This document shows, piece by piece, positions 17,101 through 25,237 of a stretch of 44,249 nt of DNA. The notes under the pieces were generated by a model, which was not told the origin of the DNA, made no database searches, and saw only the letters and a program-made list of their open reading frames with translations. The translations under genes were made by a program, and so were the position numbers. The DNA is from Sphingomonadales bacterium (GTDB taxonomy: Bacteria > Pseudomonadota > Alphaproteobacteria > Sphingomonadales > Sphingomonadaceae): contig JAIXQY010000226.1 in assembly GCA_027485485.1 (NCBI GenBank), positions 1-44,249 on the forward strand, read 5' to 3'. Every line of letters begins with the position of its first letter. Position 1 is the first letter of the stretch.

Positions 17101-17752
17101 GTTCGGTGCAGCGCAGGGTGCGATCCGGGTTGCTGGCCGGCGTCATGATCCGCGCCACGCTGGATTGCTGAAACTCCAGATCGGCCGGCGCGGTTTGACG
17201 ATAGAAGATCAGTCGGTCTTCCCGCGTCGGCGCATGGATGATGATGTCGTTGGACGGCGTGAAGAAATACAGGCTGGTCAATTCCGGGCCGATGCCGCCG
17301 GTGGTGGCGCGCAGGGCATCAAAGGCCGCCTGCAGGGTGCGCAGCCGCGCCGCCGGCATGTCAGCGCCGCGCGGGATATAGGCACCAACGCCGGTGACGA
17401 TGCTGCCATCGGGCCGCACCTCGCCATCAAACAGGCCCGGCCGGCTGCGCCGCGTGCCATCACTGGCCAACGGGAAATCGGCATTGAACGCGGCCTCCGC
17501 CGCCGGGCGCGGCGCGGCGAGCAGGCGGCGCATGTCGTCCACCGCCTTGCGTTCGACCACTGCAATCTTGTTGAACCGCCGCTGCTGATCCGCCGCCACG
17601 TTGCGCCCAAAGGCATCCAGCGCGGCCAGCGCATTTTCCTCCGAATTGCTGCGTTCAATCCAATAGACCACCGGGATGGCCGCCAGAAACAGCAGCACGA
17701 TCACCAGCGCGATGGCAGAGGTGGCTTTGCGGGTAAAGGAACGCGACTTCAC
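14174..17752 (-). CDS. Membrane hybrid sensor histidine kinase
   Basis: A 1192-residue multi-domain kinase. An N-terminal membrane helix (about 12-32), a periplasmic Cache-like sensor (about 35-355), a second helix (about 366-387), a HAMP-like linker and two PAS/PAC domains (about 450-570 and 575-700) precede the catalytic core. HisKA carries MSHEIRTPM with His723; the ATPase domain has SNLVGNAVKF, DSGIGI and GGTGLGLAIS. A receiver follows (VVEDN, Asp1007 in LMDNQLP, KPF) and then an HPt domain (His1133 in HALAGLAHTLG, lacking the usual Lys). The start is GTG because a stop lies just upstream in frame. It is translationally coupled to the ATPase-less partner and lies upstream of the pilus genes; no DNA-binding regulator is encoded nearby. 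Confidence 0.92.
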   Translation of the reverse strand: MKSRSFTRKATSAIALVIVLLFLAAIPVVYWIERSNSEENALAALDAFGRNVAADQQRRFNKIAVVERKAVDDMRRLLAAPRPAAEAAFNADFPLASDGTRRSRPGLFDGEVRPDGSIVTGVGAYIPRGADMPAARLRTLQAAFDALRATTGGIGPELTSLYFFTPSNDIIIHAPTREDRLIFYRQTAPADLEFQQSSVARIMTPASNPDRTLRCTELEPATYDPSGRTWTTGCMLPIDIDGRHVGSFGVSLLLHELFAGRIPAGPPGARTIIVSKAGRLIFDPALTVQSAKATGQHLDLANAPDARSRALWRFIQSQQNKPHFTSLVPGLDAYVAMNPVATPGWHVITWFPRADVVAQSLRAAQALLLIGLIVVIVLILLIWQLMRRTVGLPMLALAVRAEDIAARSGQSMPAVPIKTDVPEEIARLGASFDVMEQSIAAERERLQRSFDLLAQTVENHAIYMLDHAGLIINWNRGAESMTGYAANEMLGQPIAVLAVDGADGDGEAAPAALQMAARARGRAMAEGWRHRRDGSRFWASIVIEAIRDDDQTLVGFAEIMRDISEERQQRLKLEESLRTLTLAEDMAAIGHWRYRIGQDRVEWSAGTYHIHGVPPGSAVTLAQVAEFYAPAQRPDADAMIAALIGDGSGGQTKTEIIRADGVRRRVALISLPEHDAAGNLVSVFGVMRDITEESEAKRRLTEARKAADASAQARAELLTTMSHEIRTPMTGIIGLLDLMSETGGQLPDSMSLAGMARSARTLMVVLDDVLEHSRMESGALRLEAVDFDLGDVVEQTAQLFRPLAASKGISISVTAGGLGQVRGDPSRLQQILSNLVGNAVKFTATGGVRVSATRLDDNQVRIEVQDSGIGIAADALPRLFAPFQQAEPGIARTHGGTGLGLAISRRLAEAMGGQIGATSTAGEGSCFWVELTLPLVASPAEAAPVPQRLQTRTGRPPRVLVVEDNATTRQVAEAHLQALGCQAVLVGDGMAALAQLFAGGFDVVLMDNQLPLLDGAAAIALARRLPGGVRIVSFTASSSRATQAMQDAGVDAVLPKPFDRKGLTSCLAAMLARPAAADDPDPAAALQALLASLPAAARAGLAASVAADLAGQCQALDTALAQLDADAARRALHALAGLAHTLGDAALAARCGFGEALVQVADPAHCQWLGPAMQVETDAVLRRVGTALGASA

Positions 17753-17802
17753 ACTTCACCATAGCCCCGAACCAGCGCCACCGCCAGACAGGCGACTTGG
17801 AG

Positions 17803-17819
17803 AGGGGGCAAGGCCCCCT
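17803..17819. other. Small perfect hairpin between peptidase and kinase genes
   Basis: AGGGGGC and GCCCCCT form a perfect 7-base stem around a 3-base loop immediately after the M16 peptidase stop. There is no U-tract. It may end or stabilise the peptidase message before the kinase gene, which starts 68 bases beyond the peptidase stop. Confidence 0.4.
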
Positions 17820-17820
17820 T

Positions 17821-20613
17821 TCACTGCCCCTTGCGCACCTCCACCGGCAGACCCAGTTGCTTCAACTGCGGCTCCACCTTGGCGGCATCGCCCACCACCA
17901 CCCAAAGCAGTTGATCGGTGCCAAACATCTGCACCGCGCGGTTGAGATCGGCGGTGTTCAGCGCCGAAATCTTGCGCGCCGCCGTCACATAATATTCGTC
18001 GGGCCGGCCAAAGATATTGTTGCGCTCCATGGCCGACAGGAAGGCGGTGCCGCGTTCGAACTGGCCGGGCAGGGCCAGCACGCTGTTGGCCACGGCGCGG
18101 TCGCGCTCTTCCGCCGTGATCGGCTTGGCGGCCTTGATGGCGGCGATATCGTCGATCATCGCCTTGATGCTGTCGCCGGTGCGGTCGGTCTGCACCGGGG
18201 CATAGACCAGGCTGTAGAGCTGGCCCTTGCCATCCGACAGGCCGGCATAGGCGCCATAAGCCCAGTTTTTCGTCTCGCGGATATCGGTGTTGATGCGGCT
18301 GGTGGACAGCCCGCCCAATATGTCGGCGGCCGCACGTTCTGCATACAGCTCCTGCCCGCCCGTCAGCGGCAGCAGGCTGCCGGCCAGGATCAGGCTTTGC
18401 GGGCTGGCCGGCCGGTCCACCAATATGATGCGCGCGCCCTTGGCCGCGGGCGGGGCGGCCATCTTCACCTCGCCCGGCGCTGTTGCGGCATCGGCCTGCC
18501 AGGCCCCAAAGGCGGCGTCCAGCTGGACCTTCAGATCGGCGGTGTTGATATCGCCCACCACGAACAGGGTGCCGCGATCGGGCCGCACCCAGCGCTTGTG
18601 CCAGGCGACCAGATCATCGCGGCTGATGGCCTTCACGCTGTCGGGCGTGCCCAGCCCGCTGGGCGGCGCGCCATAGGGGTGATCGGGGCCATAGAGCGCC
18701 GGGGTCAGCACGCGCCGGGCAATGCCGGCGGGGTTGCTGGCTTCCTGGGCCAGTGCGGTCAATTGCTGGCCGCGCACCCGTTCGATCTCGGCGGCCGGGA
18801 AATCCGGGCGCTGCACGATATCGGCAAACAGCTTCAACGACGGCCCCAGGTTGGAGGCCAGCGCATCAAGGCTGAGCCGGGTGCGATCCTGCCCGGCCGA
18901 TGTGCCGATGCCGGCGCCCAGCCGCTCGCGCGCCTCGGCAATCTGTGGCCCGGTCATGCCGGCGGCGCCTTCGTCGAGCAGGTTCAGCGCCATGGCCTGG
19001 ATGCCCAGCTTGCTGCGATCATCCGCCGCCATGCCGCCGTTCAGGCTGAGCAACATGCGCACCAGCGGCACCGTGGTGCGGCGGGCGAATTCCACCTTCA
19101 GGCCATTGGCCAGGGTGAAACGCTCCACCGCCGGCCATTGCAGCAGCGGCGCCTGCCCCACGGCGGGTTCGGCCATGCGCTTGGGTCCGCGGGCGGGCTC
19201 GACACTCTTCGCCGGCTTGGGCGGCGGCGGCACCTCTTCGGCGGCGGGGCGTTCGCCGGGCAGCACGGTCTGCACATAGGCGCCCTGCGTCAGCCAGTTG
19301 CGCGCGGCGGCCTGCACATCGGCCGGGGTGGCATTGGCATACCAGCCCAGTTCCACGCGATATTGTTCGGTGTTGCCGGCATAAACCGCGCCTTCGGCCA
19401 GCGCGACCGCCTTGCCGCCAAAGCCGCCCACCGCCTCCAAGCCGCGGATGGTGCCCGCCACATTGCGGGTGGCCACCCGGCTCACTTCATCGGCGCTGGG
19501 GCCGGAGGCAACCATGTCGGCCAGCGCCTGCTTCACGATGGCTTCCACCTCTTCGGGCTTGGCCCCCGGCGCCAGGCGCACTTCCACTTCGGCCAGGCCC
19601 ACCTTTTCAAACGCCTGCACGCCGCCCGAAACCGCCACCGCCAGCTTCCGCTTGCGCACCAGTTCATTGTACAGCCGCGACGATTGCCCGCCGGCCAGCA
19701 GGGTGAGGCCGATATCGGTGAGCGCCGAGGCGCGATCCAGCCGGCCCGGCACCGGCCAGTGCAGGCTCACCCGCGGGGTTGGCACCTTGTCATAAAGCGT
19801 CTCGCGGCGTTCCTTGTCCCAGCGCATCACCGGCGCGGGCAGGCGCTTCACCTCAGGCCCCTTGGCAATCGGCCCGAAATAACGCTCCACCAGCGGGCGG
19901 GCGGTGGCGGCATCAATGTCGCCGGCCAGCACCAGCACGGCATTGTTGGGGCCATAATTGGCGCGGAACCAGGCCTGCACATCGGCCAGGCTGGCGCCAT
20001 TGAGATCGGTCATCGAACCGATGCTGTCGTGGGCATAAGGATGGGTGGGCGGAAACAGCGCCTTCAGCACCGAATAGCCGGTCAGGCCGAACGGTTCGTT
20101 GTCACCCTGGCGCTTTTCGTTCTGCACCACGCCGCGCTGCGCATCCAGCTTGGCCTGGGTCACCGCCCCCAGCAGCCAGCCCATGCGATCGGATTCAAGA
20201 TACAGCGCCAGGTCCAGCGCCTGGGTCGGCACATTCTCGAAATAATTGGTGCGATCAAACCAGGTGGTGCCGTTGGCATCGGTGGCGCCCACATCCTCCA
20301 GCTTCTTGAAGAACACCCCGTCGTTGTTCTCGCTGCCATAGAACATCAGATGTTCGAACAGATGGGCAAAGCCGGTCTTGCCCTTGGGCTCATCCTTGGA
20401 ACCGATGTGATACCACACGCTCACTGCCACGATGGGGGCCTTGCGATCGGTGTGGACGATCACCCGCAGGCCGTTGGGCAGGGTGAATTGTTCATAGGGC
20501 AGCTTCACCTGATCAACCAGGGCGGCGATGCTGGTGGCCGGCGCCTGCGCCCGTGCCGGCACTCCCAGCATCAACCCGGCCAACGCCGCGATCATCACCT
20601 GCTTCATCACCAT
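17821..20613 (-). CDS. Exported M16-family zinc peptidase, two-domain
   Basis: A 930-residue protein with a signal peptide (cleavage near ARA-QAPA), so probably periplasmic. The N-terminal half has the inverted zinc motif HLFEH (His84, Glu87, His88) and the downstream ligand Glu166 in VVQNEKRQ, plus the R/Y-type signature of the second M16 repeat. The C-terminal half repeats the fold (LPNGLRVIV mirrored by LANGLKVEF) but lacks HxxEH, which is normal for the inactive partner domain of M16 proteins. It resembles the PqqL/zinc-protease group that degrades peptides in the periplasm. The ATG at 20613 is taken; an ATG two codons later is equally possible. It is divergent from an M28 peptidase gene 55 bases away. 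Confidence 0.9.
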   Translation of the reverse strand: MVMKQVMIAALAGLMLGVPARAQAPATSIAALVDQVKLPYEQFTLPNGLRVIVHTDRKAPIVAVSVWYHIGSKDEPKGKTGFAHLFEHLMFYGSENNDGVFFKKLEDVGATDANGTTWFDRTNYFENVPTQALDLALYLESDRMGWLLGAVTQAKLDAQRGVVQNEKRQGDNEPFGLTGYSVLKALFPPTHPYAHDSIGSMTDLNGASLADVQAWFRANYGPNNAVLVLAGDIDAATARPLVERYFGPIAKGPEVKRLPAPVMRWDKERRETLYDKVPTPRVSLHWPVPGRLDRASALTDIGLTLLAGGQSSRLYNELVRKRKLAVAVSGGVQAFEKVGLAEVEVRLAPGAKPEEVEAIVKQALADMVASGPSADEVSRVATRNVAGTIRGLEAVGGFGGKAVALAEGAVYAGNTEQYRVELGWYANATPADVQAAARNWLTQGAYVQTVLPGERPAAEEVPPPPKPAKSVEPARGPKRMAEPAVGQAPLLQWPAVERFTLANGLKVEFARRTTVPLVRMLLSLNGGMAADDRSKLGIQAMALNLLDEGAAGMTGPQIAEARERLGAGIGTSAGQDRTRLSLDALASNLGPSLKLFADIVQRPDFPAAEIERVRGQQLTALAQEASNPAGIARRVLTPALYGPDHPYGAPPSGLGTPDSVKAISRDDLVAWHKRWVRPDRGTLFVVGDINTADLKVQLDAAFGAWQADAATAPGEVKMAAPPAAKGARIILVDRPASPQSLILAGSLLPLTGGQELYAERAAADILGGLSTSRINTDIRETKNWAYGAYAGLSDGKGQLYSLVYAPVQTDRTGDSIKAMIDDIAAIKAAKPITAEERDRAVANSVLALPGQFERGTAFLSAMERNNIFGRPDEYYVTAARKISALNTADLNRAVQMFGTDQLLWVVVGDAAKVEPQLKQLGLPVEVRKGQ

Positions 20614-20668
20614 ACCCCGTCAAAACAAGCCATTTACCACCACATAGCGCGGCTGATAGACCGCGCCA

Positions 20669-22303
20669 ATGATCAAGCCCCTGCTCCTCGCCGCCGCCGC
20701 CCTGCCGCTCATCGCCGCAGCCCCGGCACCAGTAACAACGCCGCTGGCCAACAGCTTCCGCAGCCATGTCGCCTTTCTGGCCGATGATCTGCTGGAAGGC
20801 CGCGGTATCGGCAGCCGCGGGCACGAGATCGCGGCCAATTATATCGCCCAGCATTTCGCCCGGCTGGGCCTGCAGCCGGCCGGCACCACGGGCTGGATGC
20901 AGCGCATCGGCTTTGCCGAAAGCCGCTTTGCCAGCGAGCGCGAATCGGCTGTGCTCGATCTGGGTGCCAGCAAACTCACGCTGGAAAACGGCGTCGGCCT
21001 GGTCGTCTCCCCCGGCAACACGGCGGGCGCGGAAGAGGTTTCGGGCGAGATGGTGTTCGTTGGCTATGGCCTGCAAGACAAGTCGCAGGGGATTGATGAT
21101 TTTGCCGGGCTGGACCTGAAGGGCAAATATGCCGTCGTGCTGTCGGGCGCGCCCGATGGCATGAACAGCGAGATTGCCGCCCATCTGGCCCGCATATCGA
21201 AGGCCGTGGGGGCCGATGCCGCCGGTGCCATCGGCGTGATCACCATCCGCACCCTGAAGGAGGCGGAACGCCTGCCGTGGGACAAATATGCCAGCCGCGC
21301 CCGCCTGCCGCGCCGGCAATTGCTTGGGCCCGATGGCCAGCCGCTGGGCGATGGCGCCGGTTTGAAGGTGCGCGCCGCCATCGATGATGCTGCCGCCACC
21401 GCGCTGTTTGCCGGCGCGGGACAAGATTTTGCCGCCGTGCGCGCGGCTGCCGCCAAGGGCATGGTGAAGGGCTTTGCGCTGCCGGGCCGCTTCACCGTGC
21501 GCCGTGCCACCAGTGTGGAACGGATCAGCAGCCCCAATGTGCTGGCCCTGCTGCCCGGCACCGACAAAGCGCTGGCCAATGAAATCGTGGTGATTTCCGC
21601 CCACAGCGACCATGTGGGGATGAAGGCCGGGGCCAAGCCGGGCGAAGACGCGATCTACAATGGCGCCATGGACAATGCCGCCGGCACCGCCACATTGCTG
21701 GAAGCTGCCACCGCGCTGGTCAAGGCGCCGCCGAAGCGCTCCGTGCTGTTCCTCGCCACCACTGCCGAAGAATCCGGCCTGTTGGGCGCGGATTATTTCT
21801 CGCGCTATCCCACCGTGGACGTGAAGCGCATCGTGGCCGATGTGAACATCGACATGCCGATCCTCACCTGCGATTTCGGCGATGTCGTGGCCTTTGGCGG
21901 CGAACGTTCGACCATCGGCACCGTGGTCGCCGCTGCCGCCAAGGCCGAAAAGCTTGGCCTGTCGCCCGATCCGCAGCCGGAAGAGGCGGTGTTCACAAGG
22001 TCAGACCATTATCCCTTCGTGCGCAAGGGCGTGCCATCGGTGTTCCTGAAAACCGGCTGGACCGACACCAGGGGCGGCCTGTCGTGCAAGGATGCGGAGC
22101 GCAAGTTCCGCCTCAACAATTATCACGAGGTTTCGGACCAATTGGACCTGCCGTTCGACTGGAACGCCGCGGCCAAATGGGCGCGGGTGAACATCGGGAT
22201 CATCCGCACCCTGGCCAACGCCAAGGCCGCGCCGCGCTGGTATGAGGGCGATTATTTCGGCACTGCCTTTGCCCCGAATGCGCCGAAAGCGCCGAAGCCC
22301 TGA
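20669..22303 (+). CDS. Exported M28-family aminopeptidase-like zinc peptidase
   Basis: A 544-residue protein with a short signal peptide ending near IAAA-PAP. A PA-domain-like insertion (about 130-280) precedes the M28 catalytic core: AHSDHVG (His312, Asp314), MDNAAGTATLLE supplying the bridging Asp, TAEESGLLGAD with the catalytic Glu pair, VNIDMP and RSDHYPF with the last His ligand. Such proteins remove N-terminal residues from peptides in the periplasm. The ATG at 20669 has only a weak ribosome site. The divergent M16 peptidase shares the 55-base promoter gap, so the two may be co-regulated for peptide use. The gene ends at a palindromic repeat cluster. Confidence 0.9.
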   Translation: MIKPLLLAAAALPLIAAAPAPVTTPLANSFRSHVAFLADDLLEGRGIGSRGHEIAANYIAQHFARLGLQPAGTTGWMQRIGFAESRFASERESAVLDLGASKLTLENGVGLVVSPGNTAGAEEVSGEMVFVGYGLQDKSQGIDDFAGLDLKGKYAVVLSGAPDGMNSEIAAHLARISKAVGADAAGAIGVITIRTLKEAERLPWDKYASRARLPRRQLLGPDGQPLGDGAGLKVRAAIDDAAATALFAGAGQDFAAVRAAAAKGMVKGFALPGRFTVRRATSVERISSPNVLALLPGTDKALANEIVVISAHSDHVGMKAGAKPGEDAIYNGAMDNAAGTATLLEAATALVKAPPKRSVLFLATTAEESGLLGADYFSRYPTVDVKRIVADVNIDMPILTCDFGDVVAFGGERSTIGTVVAAAAKAEKLGLSPDPQPEEAVFTRSDHYPFVRKGVPSVFLKTGWTDTRGGLSCKDAERKFRLNNYHEVSDQLDLPFDWNAAAKWARVNIGIIRTLANAKAAPRWYEGDYFGTAFAPNAPKAPKP

Positions 22304-22309
22304 ACCTCT

Positions 22310-22464
22310 CCCCTCCCGCAAGCGGGAGGGGCGCCGCTGTTCTTCTCCCCTCCTGCTTGCGGGAGGGGTCGGGGGTGGGCCTGGCCAAATGCACGAGCCC
22401 GGCCAAGCAAGCGCAGACCTGGCGGCAAGACCCACCCCCCAGCCCCTCCCGCAAGCGGGAGGGG
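22310..22464. repeat. Triple palindrome cluster (REP-like)
   Basis: The 22-base palindrome CCCCTCCCGC-AA-GCGGGAGGGG occurs at 22310-22331 and 22443-22464, and with one mismatch and TT centre at 22347-22368. The second and third copies are extended by G-rich and C-rich flanks (GGGGGTGGG and CCCACCCCCC) that are also mutually inverted. Roughly 22347-22386 and 22421-22464 can therefore fold into one long hairpin around a unique centre. It fills the gap between the convergent M28 and purK genes. Similar GC-rich palindromes are dispersed in sphingomonad genomes to my knowledge; it may also act as a terminator. Confidence 0.8.
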
Positions 22465-22467
22465 AGA

Positions 22468-23532
22468 TTATCGGCCAAGCCTCGTCACATGCCCCATCTT
22501 GCGTCCGGGCCGGGCATCGCCCTTGCCGTAAAGATGCACATGCGCGCCGCGTTCGGCCATCAGGCGCGGCCAGTCATCGGCCTGGTCGCCGATCAGGTTG
22601 AGCATCTCCACCCGGGGCAGCACCAGATCGGTGGGGCCCAGCGGCAGGCCGGCGACGGCGCGGATATGGTTCTCGAACTGGCTGGTGAGGCTGCCTTCGA
22701 TTGTCCAGTGCCCGCTGTTGTGCACGCGCGGCGCCATTTCGTTGAACCTGAGGCCATCCTTGCAGGCGAAAAATTCGCAGGCCAGCACGCCGACATGGCC
22801 CAGCTTTTCCGCCACACGGCGGGACAGCGCCACCGCCTCCGCCGCCTGTGCCCGCACCAGCGCCGGGGCGGGCAGCGTGGAGGTGGCCAGGATGCCGCCA
22901 ACATGCACATTCACCGGCACCGGCCAATCCACCATCTGGCCATCCTGGCCCCGGCAGATGATCACGCTATACTCGTTGGCGAACTCAACCATGCCTTCCA
23001 ATATGGCCGGCTGGCCGCCAATCGCCGCCCAGGCGGCATCGGCATCATCGGCGCTGTGCAGCCGGGCCTGGCCCTTGCCGTCATAGCCAAAGCGCCGGGT
23101 TTTCAGGATGGCGGGCAGGCCGATGCGGGCGATGGCATCGTCCAGCTCGGCACGGTTTGACACCGGTGCCCAGGGCGCGGTGCGGCCGCCCAGCCAATCG
23201 ACGAACTGTTTTTCGGCCATCCGGTCCTGCGCCACTTCCAGGCTGTGAACGCCGGGCCACACCGGCACCTGCCCCGCCACCTGGCGCACAGCGGCGGTGG
23301 GCACATTCTCCCATTCGAAGGTGACGGCATCGACCGCGCCGGCAAAGGCCGACAGCGCGGCGGCATCATCAAATTCAGCGCGGGTGACGGCCGCGCACAC
23401 ATCGGTGGCCGGCGGCGAGGCTTCTGGCGCAAAGACATGGCAGCGATAGCCCAGTTGCGCCGCCGCCACCGCCAGCATGCGGCCAAGCTGGCCGCCGCCC
23501 ATGATGCCAATCGTTGAACCGGGTGAGAGCAT
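22468..23532 (-). CDS. purK: N5-carboxyaminoimidazole ribonucleotide synthase
   Basis: A 354-residue ATP-grasp enzyme of purine synthesis that makes N5-CAIR from AIR, ATP and bicarbonate. The N-terminus has TIGIMGGGQLGRMLA, followed by TFEWENVP, the ATP-grasp RRFGYDGKGQ, FANEYSVI with EFF later, and the metal site RFNEMAPRVHNSGHWT. The frame remains open 20 codons upstream, but the ATG at 23532 puts the conserved nucleotide-fold strand at the usual distance from the start. It begins two bases after the purE stop, so the two are translated from one message. Product passes directly to PurE. Confidence 0.96.
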   Translation of the reverse strand: MLSPGSTIGIMGGGQLGRMLAVAAAQLGYRCHVFAPEASPPATDVCAAVTRAEFDDAAALSAFAGAVDAVTFEWENVPTAAVRQVAGQVPVWPGVHSLEVAQDRMAEKQFVDWLGGRTAPWAPVSNRAELDDAIARIGLPAILKTRRFGYDGKGQARLHSADDADAAWAAIGGQPAILEGMVEFANEYSVIICRGQDGQMVDWPVPVNVHVGGILATSTLPAPALVRAQAAEAVALSRRVAEKLGHVGVLACEFFACKDGLRFNEMAPRVHNSGHWTIEGSLTSQFENHIRAVAGLPLGPTDLVLPRVEMLNLIGDQADDWPRLMAERGAHVHLYGKGDARPGRKMGHVTRLGR

Positions 23533-23534
23533 GT

Positions 23535-24044
23535 TCAGGGTAGCGTATCCACCGGCACTTCGGCCACCGCATCGGTTTGCGCCTGCCGCCAAGCCGCCAG
23601 CCGGGCGGCCAGTGCCGCATCGGTCAGCGCCAGGATCGCCGCGGCCTGCAGGGCGGCGTTCACCGCGCCCGCCTTGCCGATGGCAAAAGTGCCCACCGGC
23701 ACCCCGGCGGGCATCTGCACGATCGACAGCAGGGAATCGATGCCCTTCAGCGTGCGCGATTCCACCGGCACGCCCAGCACCGGCAGGCTGGTCATGGCCG
23801 CCGCCATGCCGGGCAGATGCGCCGCGCCGCCAGCCCCGGCGATGATGATCTTCAGCCCGCGTGGCGCGGCGCCTTGCGCATAATCATGCAGGCGCAAGGG
23901 GGTGCGGTGGGCGGACACGATGCGCACTTCGTGCGGCACCGCCAGCGCGGCCAGGGTTTCGGCGGCATGCACCATGGTCTGCCAATCCGATTGGCTGCCC
24001 ATGATGATCCCCACCAGCGGGGCCGTTTCGCTTGCCATGGCCAT
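23535..24044 (-). CDS. purE: N5-CAIR mutase
   Basis: A 169-residue class I PurE that converts N5-CAIR to CAIR in purine synthesis. Diagnostic motifs are IIMGSQSDW (substrate phosphate site), VSAHRTP with the active-site His, and [12 protein letters not shown]. Next come [10 protein letters not shown] and MPAGVPVGT, where the consensus is usually the same. AAGG lies close before the first ATG (24044) and at standard spacing before the second, two codons later, so either may be used. It is the first gene of a purE-purK pair. The 85 bases before it, up to the TetR gene end at 24130, presumably contain its promoter; I see no purine riboswitch. Confidence 0.96.
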   Translation of the reverse strand: MAMASETAPLVGIIMGSQSDWQTMVHAAETLAALAVPHEVRIVSAHRTPLRLHDYAQGAAPRGLKIIIAGAGGAAHLPGMAAAMTSLPVLGVPVESRTLKGIDSLLSIVQMPAGVPVGTFAIGKAGAVNAALQAAAILALTDAALAARLAAWRQAQTDAVAEVPVDTLP

Positions 24045-24129
24045 TCACCTTGCCCGGAAAGCGCCACCGTCTAGCGAGTGGACAGGCCGGGCGCAAGAAA
24101 TTCGGGAGGGGTGGGCCGGGGCCGGCCGA

Positions 24130-24708
24130 TCAGGCCTTTTCGGCCAGCAAGCGTTCCACGCCGGCGGTCATCACCTCGGCCGCGGCAAGATGGTCCAACG
24201 CCCCACGGGTGCGCAGGCTGGCATAGCAATCCAGGCTGAGCCACAGGTCCAGCTGTTGAAACCAGATGGCATCATCGCGCGCGGCCGCCGGCACCAGCGA
24301 TTCCAGCCGGGTGCGCAGCATGTCGTTGAACACGCCGGGCCCTATCGCCATCGTGGCGCTGCCGTCGCGGAACCGTTGCGCCATGCGGCTCAACATCAGG
24401 CCGCCTTCATACAGCTCGAGCCGGCGGGCCAGCGCCTCGCGCAACTGCCCGTGCCAATGGGCCGATTCATACGGCCGCATCAGGTGCAGATAGCGTTTGC
24501 CAACCCGTTCCAGCACCGCCGTGTACAACGATGCCATGTCCCCGAAATGCCGGTACACGCTGCGCAGGCCCACATTGGCGCGCGCGGCCACAACGTCGAC
24601 ACTGGGGATATCCAGGCCATCATCGATCATCGCCACGACCGCATCGATGATGCGCTCGCGGCTGGCCTGCGACCGCAGGCGCCGGCCATCGGTTTCCTGG
24701 AAGTTCAT
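24130..24708 (-). CDS. TetR-family transcriptional regulator
   Basis: A 192-residue repressor-type protein. The N-terminal helix-turn-helix covers about residues 10-60 (SRERIIDAVVAMIDDGLDIP, then ANVGLRSVYRHFGDMASLY), which is the standard TetR DNA-binding domain. The rest is helical ligand-binding domain with no assignable specificity. The ATG at 24708 is preferred over a GTG three codons earlier because the latter lies inside a palindromic operator candidate. That operator (24714-24736) begins five bases upstream, so autorepression is likely. The gene upstream on the same strand encodes a small membrane protein and may be co-regulated, although the operator sits between the two. Confidence 0.88.
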   Translation of the reverse strand: MNFQETDGRRLRSQASRERIIDAVVAMIDDGLDIPSVDVVAARANVGLRSVYRHFGDMASLYTAVLERVGKRYLHLMRPYESAHWHGQLREALARRLELYEGGLMLSRMAQRFRDGSATMAIGPGVFNDMLRTRLESLVPAAARDDAIWFQQLDLWLSLDCYASLRTRGALDHLAAAEVMTAGVERLLAEKA

Positions 24709-24713
24709 CGGTC

Positions 24714-24736
24714 TCACAATTGTGATACACTATCAC
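24714..24736 (-). promoter_or_regulatory. Overlapping palindromes, probable TetR operator
   Basis: TCACAATTGTGA (24714-24725) is a perfect 12-base palindrome, and GTGATA-CAC-TATCAC (24722-24736) a second one sharing the GTGA half-site. Together they give three alternating TCAC/GTGA half-sites immediately before the TetR start codon. Placement and symmetry fit an autoregulatory operator that would block the promoter or ribosome site. The promoter hexamers could not be assigned with confidence. Confidence 0.65.
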
Positions 24737-24765
24737 TGGAACTCGCAATTGCAAGGCGACGCGTT

Positions 24766-25140
24766 TCAGCGCGGCAGCCCGCCGCGATACAGCAGCAGCA
24801 GGCTGATCATCACCGCTTCCACCACCATCGGCTGGATGGCGGTGGGCGCCATGCCATCGGCGATCAGGCTGATGCAGCGGCCGATCAGGGCAATGCTGAT
24901 CAGCGCGACCGGCACCAGGGTGGCGGCGCGATCCCGGCGCAGCGACGCGATGAAGGCAAAGGCGCCGCCGGTGATGAAAAATCCGGGGAAATCGGCCCGC
25001 AAGGTCGCCAGCCCCTGGCTGCCCACCGGCGACAGGAAGAACGCCACCGCCAGCTGGGCCGGGCGGAACATGAAGCCAAGGCCGATGAGGATGTTGAACA
25101 GGCCCACCAGACCAACCAGAACGCGCAGGATATTGTGCAT
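24766..25140 (-). CDS. Small four-helix membrane protein (DUF4345-like)
   Basis: A 124-residue protein made of four hydrophobic helices (starting LRVLVGLVGLFNILIGLGFM) with a charged ADFPGFFITGGAF loop-helix that recalls the DUF4345 family; function is unknown. The ATG at 25140 is supported by AGGGG eight bases upstream; the longer open frame above it overlaps the promoter of the divergent hydrolase gene. It is followed 57 bases later on the same strand by the TetR gene, whose operator lies in that gap. Family assignment is from pattern memory and moderately sure; that it is a membrane protein is clear. Confidence 0.72.
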   Translation of the reverse strand: MHNILRVLVGLVGLFNILIGLGFMFRPAQLAVAFFLSPVGSQGLATLRADFPGFFITGGAFAFIASLRRDRAATLVPVALISIALIGRCISLIADGMAPTAIQPMVVEAVMISLLLLYRGGLPR

Positions 25141-25237
25141 GATAACCCCTGTATGATGCCCCACCATATCAGCGGCGCGCGGCTTGCCAATGCCCTGCAA
25201 AGGCGTAGGCTGGCCGGAAATCAGGGGATATCGAGCG

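Noticed and set aside
19000-19150. Missing zinc motif in the second half of the M16 peptidase taken as inactivation
   Set aside because: An inactive C-terminal repeat is normal in two-domain M16 enzymes; the N-terminal site is intact.
17797-20787. 996-codon open frame opposite the M16 peptidase
   Set aside because: The same GC-driven shadow; composition is biased and no fold is recognisable, while the minus strand encodes HxxEH and related motifs.
22310-22464. CRISPR array
   Set aside because: The repeats are palindromes with irregular spacing and inverted flanks and no adjacent cas genes, so this is a REP-like cluster.
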